The notes under the pieces are model-generated. The model was not told the origin of the DNA. It saw only the letters and a program-made list of their open reading frames with translations, and did no database searches. This document shows, piece after piece, positions 44,050 to 53,636 of a DNA stretch of 64,000 bases. The first letter of the stretch is position 1, and each line of letters begins with the position of its first letter. Origin of the DNA: Clostridium fallax (GTDB taxonomy: Bacteria; Bacillota; Clostridia; Clostridiales; Clostridiaceae); assembly GCF_900129365.1 (NCBI RefSeq), contig NZ_FQVM01000005.1, forward strand, positions 69,582 through 133,581, written 5' to 3'. The translations under genes and the position numbers were made by a program.

Positions 44050-44098
44050 AAAGGGAGCATCTTAAAATGAATTTTATCATTAAAAGATGCTCTCTTTT
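44050..44098 (+). terminator. Terminator of the SASP gene, possibly bidirectional
   Basis: Stem AAAGGGAGCATCTT with AAGATGCTCTCTTT (44050-44063 and 44084-44097, one G-U pair) followed by TTTTATTT. The DUF5714 gene converges from the other side. Confidence 0.8.
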
Positions 44099-44175
44099 AT
44101 TTAATATATTTTTTTAATAAATAAACAAACCATAAAATTTTTAATTTATAAGGACTTTAATTTAATATGTAAAAC

Positions 44176-44928
44176 TTATTTATTTCCTATCTTGTTATCA
44201 CTATTTGATAAATTATATTCACATCTATTGCCGATACATTGCTTATTATATTTTGAATATCCACAAAATATTTTATCTGACTTTCCAATTAAAGTTATAC
44301 TAAAATTTTCTTCTAAAAATTTATTAGTTTCTGTTATTGCTGTATAAACAGATCTTTTGCAGCAACGTGGGCCACCCATCTTTGCTAAATGAATTAAAAT
44401 CCTACCAGTTATTTCATTACACTTAGCCCAACTATCTTCTGAAAGAGGTGTAGATTCTGTCATTATACTCATAAATATGCCTGCCCCTACTGCTGCACCA
44501 CAATTTCCATAATATCCACAAGAACCACCTGGAATTGTCATTGCTCTAGTTTTAGCAATAGCTATCTTTCCCTTTTTCTTTTCTTTTTCACCTATTCTAT
44601 TAAAATAACTACACAATAAAGCTGCTGGAACTAAAAAATGATGTTCTGGTCCATGCATATTTATTTTTTTATTATTCATTAAATTTTCGCAAATATCTAA
44701 TGGATTTAATTCATCACTATTTACACAGTATTCTTCTATTAAAGAATATCCATCTTTTCCATGACATTTATCACAAACAAAATGTCCATTTTTACAGGAA
44801 ACATTAGTTATAAATTCTTTTTTACAATAATAACAAACTGCAATTTCATTATTCTGCTTATAAACCAATTCCTCTCCACATACCATACAATCCATATTAG
44901 GTTTGTTTTTTAATTTTATTATTTCCAT
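44176..44928 (-). CDS. DUF5714-family protein with N-terminal zinc-ribbon-like region
   Basis: 250 residues. Residues 1-60 carry four CxxC pairs or similar (CMVCGEE, CYYCKKE, CKNGHF, CDKCHG), likely a zinc-binding domain. The rest (MHGPEHHFLVPAALLCSYFN, GGSCGYYGNCGAAVGAGIFMS, MGGPRCCKRSVYTAI) matches the DUF5714 pattern with several conserved Cys, suggesting a metal or Fe-S centre. The family is common in anaerobes and methanogens; function is not established. GGGAG lies nine bases before the ATG. The gene follows recJ by 27 bases. Confidence 0.75.
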   Translation of the reverse strand: MEIIKLKNKPNMDCMVCGEELVYKQNNEIAVCYYCKKEFITNVSCKNGHFVCDKCHGKDGYSLIEEYCVNSDELNPLDICENLMNNKKINMHGPEHHFLVPAALLCSYFNRIGEKEKKKGKIAIAKTRAMTIPGGSCGYYGNCGAAVGAGIFMSIMTESTPLSEDSWAKCNEITGRILIHLAKMGGPRCCKRSVYTAITETNKFLEENFSITLIGKSDKIFCGYSKYNKQCIGNRCEYNLSNSDNKIGNK

Positions 44929-44955
44929 AATAATTCTCTCCCTTATAAATAGTAA

Positions 44956-46731
44956 CTATAACCTTAAGTTTTTAACTACAAGTTGAATATTCCTATTTCC
45001 ATTAAATTCATTAATTTGAGGATAAAATATAAAATCCATATAGAAACTACAATAACTAGTATTTATAATTTCATTAAACCTCTCTTCTCCAAATTTTTCA
45101 ATATATAAATTTTTAAAACTTTGGAATCTATCAAAGGAAATACAATCTATATAATTATTACTATCATTTATTTTACATCTAAACTTTACTATATTTTTTT
45201 CTTTTCCTAAAAGCCAAACTCTTTTAACCTCTACACCTTTTGCTCCAAATATAGGTGATGGGTTTCCTTTACCAAAAGGTTCTAATAAATTTATAAACTT
45301 TATTAAATTTTCATCTATGTTTTTTAATGATAAAGGTAAATCTATTCTTATCTTATACATTAAATCCTCTTCTGTTAAAGTACAATTATCTAAAAGCTTC
45401 TTTCTTAATTTTTCAATAGCATTTTTCTCTAGAGAAAGTCCTGCTGCCATAGGATGCCCACCAAACTTACTCATAAGATCTTTGCATTTTGATAGTTCAT
45501 AAAACATATCATATTCTTCAATAGATCTACCAGATCCTTTAGGCATATCCTTTCCCTTAGTTATCACTATAGAAGGCACATTATATCTTTCTCTAATTCT
45601 TCCTGCTACTATCCCTGCAATACTTTCATGAACATAATCATTATATATTAGAAGAACCTTATCTTCTTCCATTTTATTTCTTTCTATTTGTTCAATTATT
45701 TGTTCTACACTTTCCGTAGTTAAATCCTGTCTTTTTTTATTAAGTTCATAAAGCTCTTTTGCAAGATTTTCTGCCTTATTTTCATCTTGTGTTATTAAAA
45801 GCTCAACAGATAAATCTGCTGTTTCAAGTCTACCAGTTGCATTTATACAAGGTCCTATAACAAATCCTAAATGATATGCAGATATTTTTTTATTGGCTAA
45901 ATTTGTAGCTTTTATTAAAGCTTTTAATCCTAAATTTTCAGTAGAATTAATTAACTTTAGACCTTCTTTTACAATAATTCTATTTTCATCTATCAAGTCA
46001 ACTACATCACATACTGTTGCTATAGCACAATATTCTATAAGCTTAGTCCATTTTTCTTTAGGAGTTTTTAATCTATCAAAAAGACACTTAGAAAACTTTA
46101 AGGCTACTCCAGCTCCACAAATCTTTTTAAAAGGATAACCGCAATCTTTTCTTTTAGGATTTATAATTGCATCTCCATTAGGAATAAAAAATTCCTTCTC
46201 TCCCTCTTCATTTTCTTTAAAAGGAATATCATGATGATCTGTAATAACTACTTGAAACCCCAATTCTTTGGCATAATTTATTTCATCAAAGGCAGCAATA
46301 CCATTATCACAAGTTATTATAACTTCATATCCCTCTTCTTTTAAAATTTTTATTCTATTACTATTCATTCCATAGCCTTCATCTTCTCTATTAGGAATAT
46401 AATAGTTAAAATTAGCTCCACACTCTTTTAAAGTTTTATATAAAATTACAGTACTTATAACTCCATCACAATCATAATCACCATAGATTATAATTTTCTT
46501 TTTTAATTTTATAGCCTCTTCTATTATAGAGATACCTTTATCCATATCCTTCATCATATTTCCAGAATATAAGTCCTCTATATCTCCAAACAAAAATCTT
46601 TTAACGTCTTTTTCTTCCTCTATACCCCTATTAACAAGAAGTCTTGCAATAAAAGGTGAAATATTACATTTCTCTACTATTCTTTTTATTTTCTTTTCAC
46701 TTTTCCCTATAAGTAACCATTTTTCCTTCAT
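44956..46731 (-). CDS. recJ: Single-strand DNA exonuclease RecJ
   Basis: 591 residues. DHH-family phosphoesterase motifs: D85-Y-D87-C-D89 (motif I), CDNG near 141, and DHH at 165-167 (motif III). A DHHA1 domain (GGHPMAAGLSLEK) and an OB-like C-terminal domain follow. It is a 5'-3' exonuclease in RecF recombination and mismatch repair. The length is close to E. coli RecJ and shorter than the long B. subtilis form. GGTGG lies before the ATG; the gene is 12 bases downstream of the M16 peptidase. Confidence 0.93.
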   Translation of the reverse strand: MKEKWLLIGKSEKKIKRIVEKCNISPFIARLLVNRGIEEEKDVKRFLFGDIEDLYSGNMMKDMDKGISIIEEAIKLKKKIIIYGDYDCDGVISTVILYKTLKECGANFNYYIPNREDEGYGMNSNRIKILKEEGYEVIITCDNGIAAFDEINYAKELGFQVVITDHHDIPFKENEEGEKEFFIPNGDAIINPKRKDCGYPFKKICGAGVALKFSKCLFDRLKTPKEKWTKLIEYCAIATVCDVVDLIDENRIIVKEGLKLINSTENLGLKALIKATNLANKKISAYHLGFVIGPCINATGRLETADLSVELLITQDENKAENLAKELYELNKKRQDLTTESVEQIIEQIERNKMEEDKVLLIYNDYVHESIAGIVAGRIRERYNVPSIVITKGKDMPKGSGRSIEEYDMFYELSKCKDLMSKFGGHPMAAGLSLEKNAIEKLRKKLLDNCTLTEEDLMYKIRIDLPLSLKNIDENLIKFINLLEPFGKGNPSPIFGAKGVEVKRVWLLGKEKNIVKFRCKINDSNNYIDCISFDRFQSFKNLYIEKFGEERFNEIINTSYCSFYMDFIFYPQINEFNGNRNIQLVVKNLRL

Positions 46732-46743
46732 TAGTTACCACCT

Positions 46744-47964
46744 TTACTTTAAAATTTGTATTGTATCTTCTTTTAAAATCTTATTAATTGTTTTTTCTAC
46801 TAAATCTATATCTACAAAAATCTTTTCTAATAGTTCATCTTCTAGTATAGAACAATCACTATACATTATTTCATATATAGTTAATCTATTAGCTAATACT
46901 ATACTCTTTTCTAAATCTAATGCTCTTTTTAATTTTAATCTTTTTTTCAGTAAATTAAAATTTTCATGGGAAATTATTTTAGAAAACTCTAGGCTCTCCC
47001 TCTTTACCCTTTTTATTAAGTGAGAGACCTTTAAAATATTTTCTTTACTAGAACTACAATATATTATAAATTCTTTTATTCCTTTTTCATTTTTTATATA
47101 ACTACCTACATCATAAGCTAAACCATTTTTGCTTCTTATCTCATCATAAAGCTTTGAGCTAACTCCTTCTCCAAACCACATATTAAATAATTTTAGAGCC
47201 TCTATTTCTTCAATATTTAAATGAGATATATCATATACAAATATAATTTTTGAACCTTTAAATCCTAAAATTTCTTTTTCAAAAGTTCCTTTCTTGTTAT
47301 CTTCGTATGTAATGTTTAGAGGTAGCTTTTTATTTACCTTTTTTGTAATCTTACCAAAGACTTCATATATTTTATCATAAACATCTTCTAAAGGAATAGA
47401 AGTTACAACAGACACTACTAAATTAGTTGATATATAAAATTCATTATAAAATCTTTTTAATTCATCTATAGTGATATTTTTTATACTTTCTTCAGTTCCT
47501 ATTATTATTTCCTTAATTCTTCTTTTTGAAAAGGAATTATAAAAAACTTCATCTTCACATAATTGATCTAAATCTTCTTTCCATTCTCTACACTCTTCTA
47601 ATATAACAGAAATTTCTTCTTTAAATCCTGTTTCTTTTAATGAAGGATTTAGTATTATATCTCCATAAAGTCTTAATCCCTCATAAAAATCATCATTAGT
47701 AATTGTTCCATAATAAATAACATATGGAAAATTAGTCATTGCATTATTAAATCCAAAAAGTCTATCACAATCCTTATTTATTTCATCTTCACTTTTAGTT
47801 TTTGTTCCCTTAAAAACCATATGTTCTAAGGCATGGGCAACACCTAAATTATATCCATCTTCACTATTTGCTCCAGCCTCTAATCCTATTGAAAAAGAGG
47901 TTATCTCTCCTTCTCTATATTTATATATAAATCTAACTCCGTTATCTAAAACAAATTTTTTCAT
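46744..47964 (-). CDS. M16-family zinc metallopeptidase
   Basis: 406 residues. H44-A-L-E47-H48 is the inverted zinc motif (HxxEH), with the downstream Glu likely in the EECREW region. C-terminal LWFGEGVSSKLYDEIRSKNGLAYDVGSY is the typical R/Y pair (RxxxGLAY) of the second domain. It is a single-chain insulinase-like peptidase similar to processing-protease homologues of Firmicutes. It has no signal peptide. AGGAG lies seven bases before the ATG. It heads a probable operon with recJ and DUF5714. Confidence 0.9.
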   Translation of the reverse strand: MKKFVLDNGVRFIYKYREGEITSFSIGLEAGANSEDGYNLGVAHALEHMVFKGTKTKSEDEINKDCDRLFGFNNAMTNFPYVIYYGTITNDDFYEGLRLYGDIILNPSLKETGFKEEISVILEECREWKEDLDQLCEDEVFYNSFSKRRIKEIIIGTEESIKNITIDELKRFYNEFYISTNLVVSVVTSIPLEDVYDKIYEVFGKITKKVNKKLPLNITYEDNKKGTFEKEILGFKGSKIIFVYDISHLNIEEIEALKLFNMWFGEGVSSKLYDEIRSKNGLAYDVGSYIKNEKGIKEFIIYCSSSKENILKVSHLIKRVKRESLEFSKIISHENFNLLKKRLKLKRALDLEKSIVLANRLTIYEIMYSDCSILEDELLEKIFVDIDLVEKTINKILKEDTIQILK

Positions 47965-48050
47965 ATTTTTCTCCTAATAAAATTATTCTTTTTATAAATT
48001 TATATAATAAAAGACTATTTAAATATATACCCTTTAAAATATTATAACTT

Positions 48051-48096
48051 AAAAAAGAAGTATCTCTTGATGAAACCTCAGCAAAAGACACTTCTT
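48051..48096 (-). terminator. Terminator of the mnmH-parE-parC-DJ-1 unit
   Basis: On the minus strand AAGAAGTGTCTTTTG (48096-48082) pairs completely, with two G-U pairs, with CAAGAGATACTTCTT, followed by TTTT. It is 30 bases after the DJ-1 gene stop. Confidence 0.85.
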
Positions 48097-48125
48097 ATTA
48101 TATTACAAATTAATTTATTTAGTAA

Positions 48126-48683
48126 TTATTTTATTAAATCCTTAACTAACATACCTTCATATAAATTTTCTGCTTCTCTTTTATATCCAAAGTAATTTAA
48201 AATTTCATAAGCAAAAAGCATAGCAGTAGCTGGTCCCCTAGATGTTATTATATTTCCATCTCTGACTACTAAATCTTCTTTATATAAACAATTTCCTAGT
48301 TGTTCTTCAAATCCTGGATAAGAAGTTATAGCCTTACCTTCTGTTAATCCTGCTTCACTTAAAACTATAGGAGCTGCACAAATAGCAGCTATAAGTTTAT
48401 CTTTCTTATTATAATCTCTAATTAAATTCAATACTTTTTCACTATCTCTTAAATTAGTAGCTCCTGGAAGACCTCCTGGTAAAATTACGCCATCATAATC
48501 TTTAACAGATTCATTATCAATAGAAATGTCTGCTATTACTTTAATATCATGAGTTCCTCTAACCTCTTTTTCTTCTAATGTACACATACTACATTTTACA
48601 TTAGCTCTTCTAAGAATATCTACTACAGTAAGAGCCTCAATTTCTTCAAAACCATCAGCTAACATTACTAATAATTTTTTCAT
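48126..48683 (-). CDS. DJ-1/PfpI-family protein
   Basis: 185 residues. GFEEIE at 11-16 and the nucleophile elbow AAICAAP with C102 are the DJ-1 signature; ILPGGLPGATNL is the oxyanion loop. Members act as glyoxalase/deglycase or oxidative-stress chaperones; the exact activity here is open. It is the last gene of the topoisomerase IV unit, 11 bases after parC, with AGGAGGG before the ATG. Confidence 0.9.
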   Translation of the reverse strand: MKKLLVMLADGFEEIEALTVVDILRRANVKCSMCTLEEKEVRGTHDIKVIADISIDNESVKDYDGVILPGGLPGATNLRDSEKVLNLIRDYNKKDKLIAAICAAPIVLSEAGLTEGKAITSYPGFEEQLGNCLYKEDLVVRDGNIITSRGPATAMLFAYEILNYFGYKREAENLYEGMLVKDLIK

Positions 48684-48694
48684 TTCAATCCCTC

Positions 48695-51619
48695 CTATGT
48701 TAAAACAACTTCCTTTACATAGTCATCCATGATAAGTACTATTAAACTATTTCCTCTTCCAGCTCTATTTTGAAGCTTTATATTATTTATATAAGTTTCT
48801 TTAATATCCTCATTTTTAGATATTAAAATCAATTTTTCATATCCATCATAGGTAGCTGCAATTTCATTACCTTCATTATACTCTTTATTAAAGAATACAG
48901 AAATAACATTTCCGTAAACAACCTCATCTTCATCTTTTAAAGATATTCCTGTAACTCCAGATGCAACTCTTCCCATAGGATTTACATTTTCACTTTCAAA
49001 TTTTATTCCCATACCTTTTTTAGTTACTATAACTATGTGATTTTTCTCTTTAGAAGAATACTCTATAGATACTAAAATATCATCTTCTGTTTTGAATCTA
49101 TAGGCCATTTGATTATTATAGCTTCCTTCAAAATCTTTCATCATAGTTTTTTTAATTAAACCATTTTTAGTAAAGAAATATATATAGTTATCTTCATTAA
49201 ATGATTTTTCACTAACTACTAAAAGTATTTCCTCATCCTTTTTAAATCCATCAACAAAATTAGAAATATCTAAAGGTTCTTTGATATTTTGAGCCATAAA
49301 GGAAGGAAATTTGTAAACATTCCCCTTATTTGAGAAGGCTAAAATAAATTCTCCTGAACTTGTTCTAACTTTATTATAAGAATCGGAACTTAATCTTGAA
49401 TAAATTTTTACCTTTCCTTTTCTACTAACTCCTAAAATAAATTCTTCATATTTGTATTCATCTTTAAATTCTATATTAACTATTTCATCTTCTGATGTAA
49501 GATTGCAAATTTCTGTTCCTAATATATTTCTATCTACTATATCAAGTTTAGGTTCTTCTATATAAAACTCTATATTCTTTTTAGTTTTTACATATATGAA
49601 TTTTTCTTCTTCATTAACATCTATAAATCTTACATATAAAAGCTTATCGGAATCTTTAAGCTTTAATGCCATAAGCTTTGTATACCCTGTTATAAACTTA
49701 TCTAAAGAAGTCTTTTTTATAAATCCCTTTTTAGTTATAAATTGAAAAGCTTTATTTGGAGTAAAGTTTTCTATTGACTGTACTGATATAATTTTTTCAT
49801 CTTCAAGGTTTAAGCCTCTTATTAGACTATCAATTCTTTCTCCTTTTTCTTTCCAACGACATTCTGGTATTGAATTTCCTTTTATTTGATACATATTACC
49901 TTTATCAGTAAAAATAACTATAGTATCTTTGGTATTAGACTTAAATAAATACTTTAAGGAATCTCCTTCCCTATACTCAATATCTGAAGCATCTGAATTA
50001 GATCTATTATAACTTTTAATTGGAGTTCTTTTTATAAACCCTTCTTCTGATAATGTAACCATTATATCTTCTACTACTATAAGTTCTTCTAGATTTATTT
50101 TAGCCTCTGACTCATCTTCTACTATATCAGTTCTTCTAGGTGAAAAATACTTATCTTTTATTTCTATAAGTTCTGTTTTTATTACCTTTAATAATTCTTT
50201 TTCACTTTCTAGAATCTTTTTAAGTCTTTTTATAGTTTTTTCTAATTCCTTATATTCTTTTTTAAATACATTTATTTCAAGACCTGTTAATCTATAAAGC
50301 ATAAGTTCTAATATAGCTTCTGCTTGTATACTAGTAAACTGAAATTTATTAATAAGCTTTTCTGCCGCCTCTTTTTTAGACTTGGAAGCTCTAATTTCTG
50401 CAATTATCTCATCTATTATATCTATAGCTTTTATAAATCCTTCAACTACATGAAATCTTTTTTCTGCTATATCTAACTCTCTTTTAGTTCTTCTTGTTAT
50501 AACATCCTTTTGATGATTAACATAATGACCTATTATAGTTTTTAAACCCATAGTTTCTGGTTTACCTTCTGCTAAAGCCACCATATTAAAACTTATATTA
50601 CATTGAAGGTCTGTCTTTTTAAATAAATATTTTAAAACTTTATCTGCAGTCTCTTCATCTACTGACTTTTTAAATTCAATTACTGCTCTTATACCAGTTC
50701 TATCTGACTCATCTCTAATATCTGTTATAGACTCTAAAGCCTTTGAATGTCTTTTATCTCCTGTCATTTCTGATATAGTTTGAAGAAGTCTTGCCTTATT
50801 TCTTCTATATGGAAACTCTGTGATAACAATTCCGAGCCTTCCATTTTCTAATCTTTCAATGGAAGTTTTAGCTCTTAAAGTTACCTTTCCTTCCCCTGTT
50901 TCATAGGCAGAAATTAAAGAATTTTTACCTATTATAACTCCACCTGTTGGTAAATCTGGAGCCTTTATATAATTCATAAGTTCTTTAGTTGTAATCTCTG
51001 GATTATCTATATAAGCTAAAGTACCATCACAAACTTCTCCTAAATTATGAGGTGGAATATTAGTTGCTAATCCAACAGCTATCCCAAAAGCTCCATTTAC
51101 TAATAAATTAGGATATCTTGCTGGTAATACCTTAGGTTCTACATCACTATCTGAGTAGTTTGAAACCATATCAACTACTCCTTTTTCTATATCCTTAAGC
51201 ATCTCCATAGATATATTAGAAAGCCTTGCTTCTGTATATCTCATGGCTGCGGCTCCATCTCCATCTATTGATCCCCAGTTACCATGTCCATCAATTAAAG
51301 GTTCTCTTGTTGAAAAGTTTTGAGCTAAAATAACCATGGCATCATAAACTGATGAATCTCCATGAGGATGGAATTTACCTAATATATCTCCAACTATTCT
51401 TGCTGATTTATAATAAGGCTTATCTGGAAATGCCTTAAGCATATAAGCACCATATAATATTCTTCTATGAACTGGTTTTAGTCCATCTCTAACATCTGGA
51501 AGAGCTCTTTCCTTCGCAACCTCCACAGCATATGGAAGGTAATTTTCAGGCATCGCTTCTTCTAGAGGTACTCTTATTATATTGTTGTCCTTTGGAATAA
51601 TATTATTTTTTTTTGCCAT
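48695..51619 (-). CDS. parC: DNA topoisomerase IV subunit A
   Basis: 974 residues. Winged-helix/breakage domain with catalytic Y128 in AAMRYTE and the HPHGDSSVYDAMV quinolone-determining region (S89 and D93, wild-type-like residues). Coiled-coil tower at about 370-480, then a six-bladed C-terminal beta-pinwheel. No QRRGGKG GyrA box is seen, which supports ParC over GyrA. With ParE it decatenates chromosomes. It is longer than B. subtilis ParC, as in other clostridia. It lies 36 bases downstream of parE. Confidence 0.93.
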   Translation of the reverse strand: MAKKNNIIPKDNNIIRVPLEEAMPENYLPYAVEVAKERALPDVRDGLKPVHRRILYGAYMLKAFPDKPYYKSARIVGDILGKFHPHGDSSVYDAMVILAQNFSTREPLIDGHGNWGSIDGDGAAAMRYTEARLSNISMEMLKDIEKGVVDMVSNYSDSDVEPKVLPARYPNLLVNGAFGIAVGLATNIPPHNLGEVCDGTLAYIDNPEITTKELMNYIKAPDLPTGGVIIGKNSLISAYETGEGKVTLRAKTSIERLENGRLGIVITEFPYRRNKARLLQTISEMTGDKRHSKALESITDIRDESDRTGIRAVIEFKKSVDEETADKVLKYLFKKTDLQCNISFNMVALAEGKPETMGLKTIIGHYVNHQKDVITRRTKRELDIAEKRFHVVEGFIKAIDIIDEIIAEIRASKSKKEAAEKLINKFQFTSIQAEAILELMLYRLTGLEINVFKKEYKELEKTIKRLKKILESEKELLKVIKTELIEIKDKYFSPRRTDIVEDESEAKINLEELIVVEDIMVTLSEEGFIKRTPIKSYNRSNSDASDIEYREGDSLKYLFKSNTKDTIVIFTDKGNMYQIKGNSIPECRWKEKGERIDSLIRGLNLEDEKIISVQSIENFTPNKAFQFITKKGFIKKTSLDKFITGYTKLMALKLKDSDKLLYVRFIDVNEEEKFIYVKTKKNIEFYIEEPKLDIVDRNILGTEICNLTSEDEIVNIEFKDEYKYEEFILGVSRKGKVKIYSRLSSDSYNKVRTSSGEFILAFSNKGNVYKFPSFMAQNIKEPLDISNFVDGFKKDEEILLVVSEKSFNEDNYIYFFTKNGLIKKTMMKDFEGSYNNQMAYRFKTEDDILVSIEYSSKEKNHIVIVTKKGMGIKFESENVNPMGRVASGVTGISLKDEDEVVYGNVISVFFNKEYNEGNEIAATYDGYEKLILISKNEDIKETYINNIKLQNRAGRGNSLIVLIMDDYVKEVVLT

Positions 51620-51655
51620 ACCTGCTACTCCAATCTTTTTTTATTAGTATATAAT

Positions 51656-53614
51656 CTAAAATTCACCATACTTATACATATAATTTTTTCTTGGCTCTAC
51701 TACATCTCCCATAAGAAGTGAAACCATTTTTTCCGCTTTAGATGCATCTTCTATTGTAACTTGTATTAAAGTTCTAGTTTCTGGGTTTAAAGTTGTTTCC
51801 CAAAGCTGCTCTGGATTCATCTCTCCAAGACCTTTATATCTTTGTATAAGTGCCCCTTTTCCTATTTCTTTTTTTGCCTTTTCAAGTTCTTCATCACTAT
51901 AAGCGTACTTCACTACTTCACCACTTTTAGTGTTCTTATAAACTTTATATAACGGTGGTTGAGCTAAATACAAATGATTATTAGCAATAAGTGGTCTCAT
52001 ATAACGATATATATATGTCATCCATAAAGTTCTTATATGGTATCCATCTACATCTGCATCACTCATTATTATTATTTTGTTATATTTTAAATCTTCCTCT
52101 TTATAATTATCTAAAGTTCCAGTACCAATTGCTGTGTTAAATATTTTTAGCTCCTCTGAACCTAATACATTTTCAAGCTTTTGTTTTTCCGTATTCATTA
52201 TTTTACCTTTAGATGGCATTATTGTTTGGAATCTTCTATCTCTAGCTTGTTTTGCAGAACCACCTGCTGAGTCTCCCTCAACTACTATGAATTCATTAAC
52301 AGAATTATCTTTTAATGTGCAAACTGCCACTTTACCAGCTAAAGGCGCTGCACCTTTACCTATTTTTTTCTTTTCTGCGTCATTTATTTTTTTTATTTTT
52401 TCTCTTCTTGCAGCAGCATCTAGTGCGTTATTTATAATACTTGTAGCTATTTCTTTATTATCTTCTATCCATTCACAAAGTTTAGTATAAGCTAAATCAT
52501 TCATCATAGTATAAGCTTCGGTATTACCTAACTTTGTTTTTGTTTGTCCTTCAAAAACTGGATTAGTTATTTTAATTCTAACAATAGCAGTTATACCTTC
52601 TCTTAAATCATCACCTTCAAATTCTTTATCTTTTTCTTTTATAAGTGATAACTTTCTTGCCCACTCTTTAAAAGCTCTAGTCATACCAGTTTTAAATCCA
52701 GTTTCATGAGTTCCAGCTTCCGTTGTTGGAATATTATTAACATAACTTGCAATATATTCTGTTGTAGAATCTGTAAATTGCATACAGATTTCTCCATACA
52801 TATTAATATTTGATACTGTTCTTTCCCCTTCAAAAAGAATAGGCTGTTGATGTATTGGTGTTTTGCTTTCATTTAAATAGTCAATAAAATCAAGAAGTCC
52901 CCTTTCTGAAAAGTATTCTTTTTTAACTTCTTGATCTTTTCTATTATCTATAAGCTGAAGTTTTATTCCCTTATTCTGGAAGGCTAATTCTTGAAGTCTT
53001 TCATCTATAACGTCAAACTTAAAATCTATTGTAGAAAATATAGTATCATCTGGCATAAAAGTTACTTTAGTTCCAGTTTTTTTTGTTTCTCCTATAATTT
53101 CTAATCCTTTAATAGGAGTTCCTGGCATAACTTTTTTTAGCTCTTTATCATAAGCATTTTCAAATCTTTGCTTATATATTTTGCCATTTTGATAAACCTC
53201 AACTTCAAGCCATTTAGAAAGAGCATTTACTACAGCAGCTCCTACTCCATGAAGACCTCCTGAGGTTTTATAGTTTTTATTATTAAATTTACCACCGGTA
53301 TGTAGTTCTGTAAAAACCATCTCTACTCCAGATTTCTTTTTTATTGGATGTATTCCTGTAGGAACTCCTCTACCGTTATCCATTATAGTTACACTTTTAT
53401 CTTTATTTAAAATAACAACAGCTTTATTTCCATATCCATTAGATATTTCATCTATAGCATTGTCTAATATTTCCCAAATACAATGATGTAATCCCTTTGA
53501 TGATGTAGAGCCTATATACATTCCTGGTCTAACTCTAACTGGTTCTAATTTTTCAAGGGAAGTTAAATCTGTAACATCATAACTAATATTTATCTTCTCT
53601 TTATCTGAACTCAT
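51656..53614 (-). CDS. parE: DNA topoisomerase IV subunit B
   Basis: 652 residues. GHKL ATPase motifs ILDNAIDEI and MDNGRGVPTGIH, GGLHGVGAAVVNAL as the ATP lid, and the Toprim domain with VEGDSAGGSAKQARDRRFQ, DADVDGYHIRTL. The ATG at 53614 follows AGGTAGGTG by six bases; the GTG three codons upstream overlaps that site. It lies 22 bases downstream of the mnmH gene. It pairs with parC directly downstream. Confidence 0.95.
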   Translation of the reverse strand: MSSDKEKINISYDVTDLTSLEKLEPVRVRPGMYIGSTSSKGLHHCIWEILDNAIDEISNGYGNKAVVILNKDKSVTIMDNGRGVPTGIHPIKKKSGVEMVFTELHTGGKFNNKNYKTSGGLHGVGAAVVNALSKWLEVEVYQNGKIYKQRFENAYDKELKKVMPGTPIKGLEIIGETKKTGTKVTFMPDDTIFSTIDFKFDVIDERLQELAFQNKGIKLQLIDNRKDQEVKKEYFSERGLLDFIDYLNESKTPIHQQPILFEGERTVSNINMYGEICMQFTDSTTEYIASYVNNIPTTEAGTHETGFKTGMTRAFKEWARKLSLIKEKDKEFEGDDLREGITAIVRIKITNPVFEGQTKTKLGNTEAYTMMNDLAYTKLCEWIEDNKEIATSIINNALDAAARREKIKKINDAEKKKIGKGAAPLAGKVAVCTLKDNSVNEFIVVEGDSAGGSAKQARDRRFQTIMPSKGKIMNTEKQKLENVLGSEELKIFNTAIGTGTLDNYKEEDLKYNKIIIMSDADVDGYHIRTLWMTYIYRYMRPLIANNHLYLAQPPLYKVYKNTKSGEVVKYAYSDEELEKAKKEIGKGALIQRYKGLGEMNPEQLWETTLNPETRTLIQVTIEDASKAEKMVSLLMGDVVEPRKNYMYKYGEF

Positions 53615-53636
53615 AATTTGCACCTACCTATTTTTG

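Noticed and set aside
48695..51619. Reading the topoisomerase A subunit as GyrA
   Set aside because: Adjacent to the B subunit and lacking a QRRGGKG GyrA box; ParC fits better, though a profile search would be decisive.
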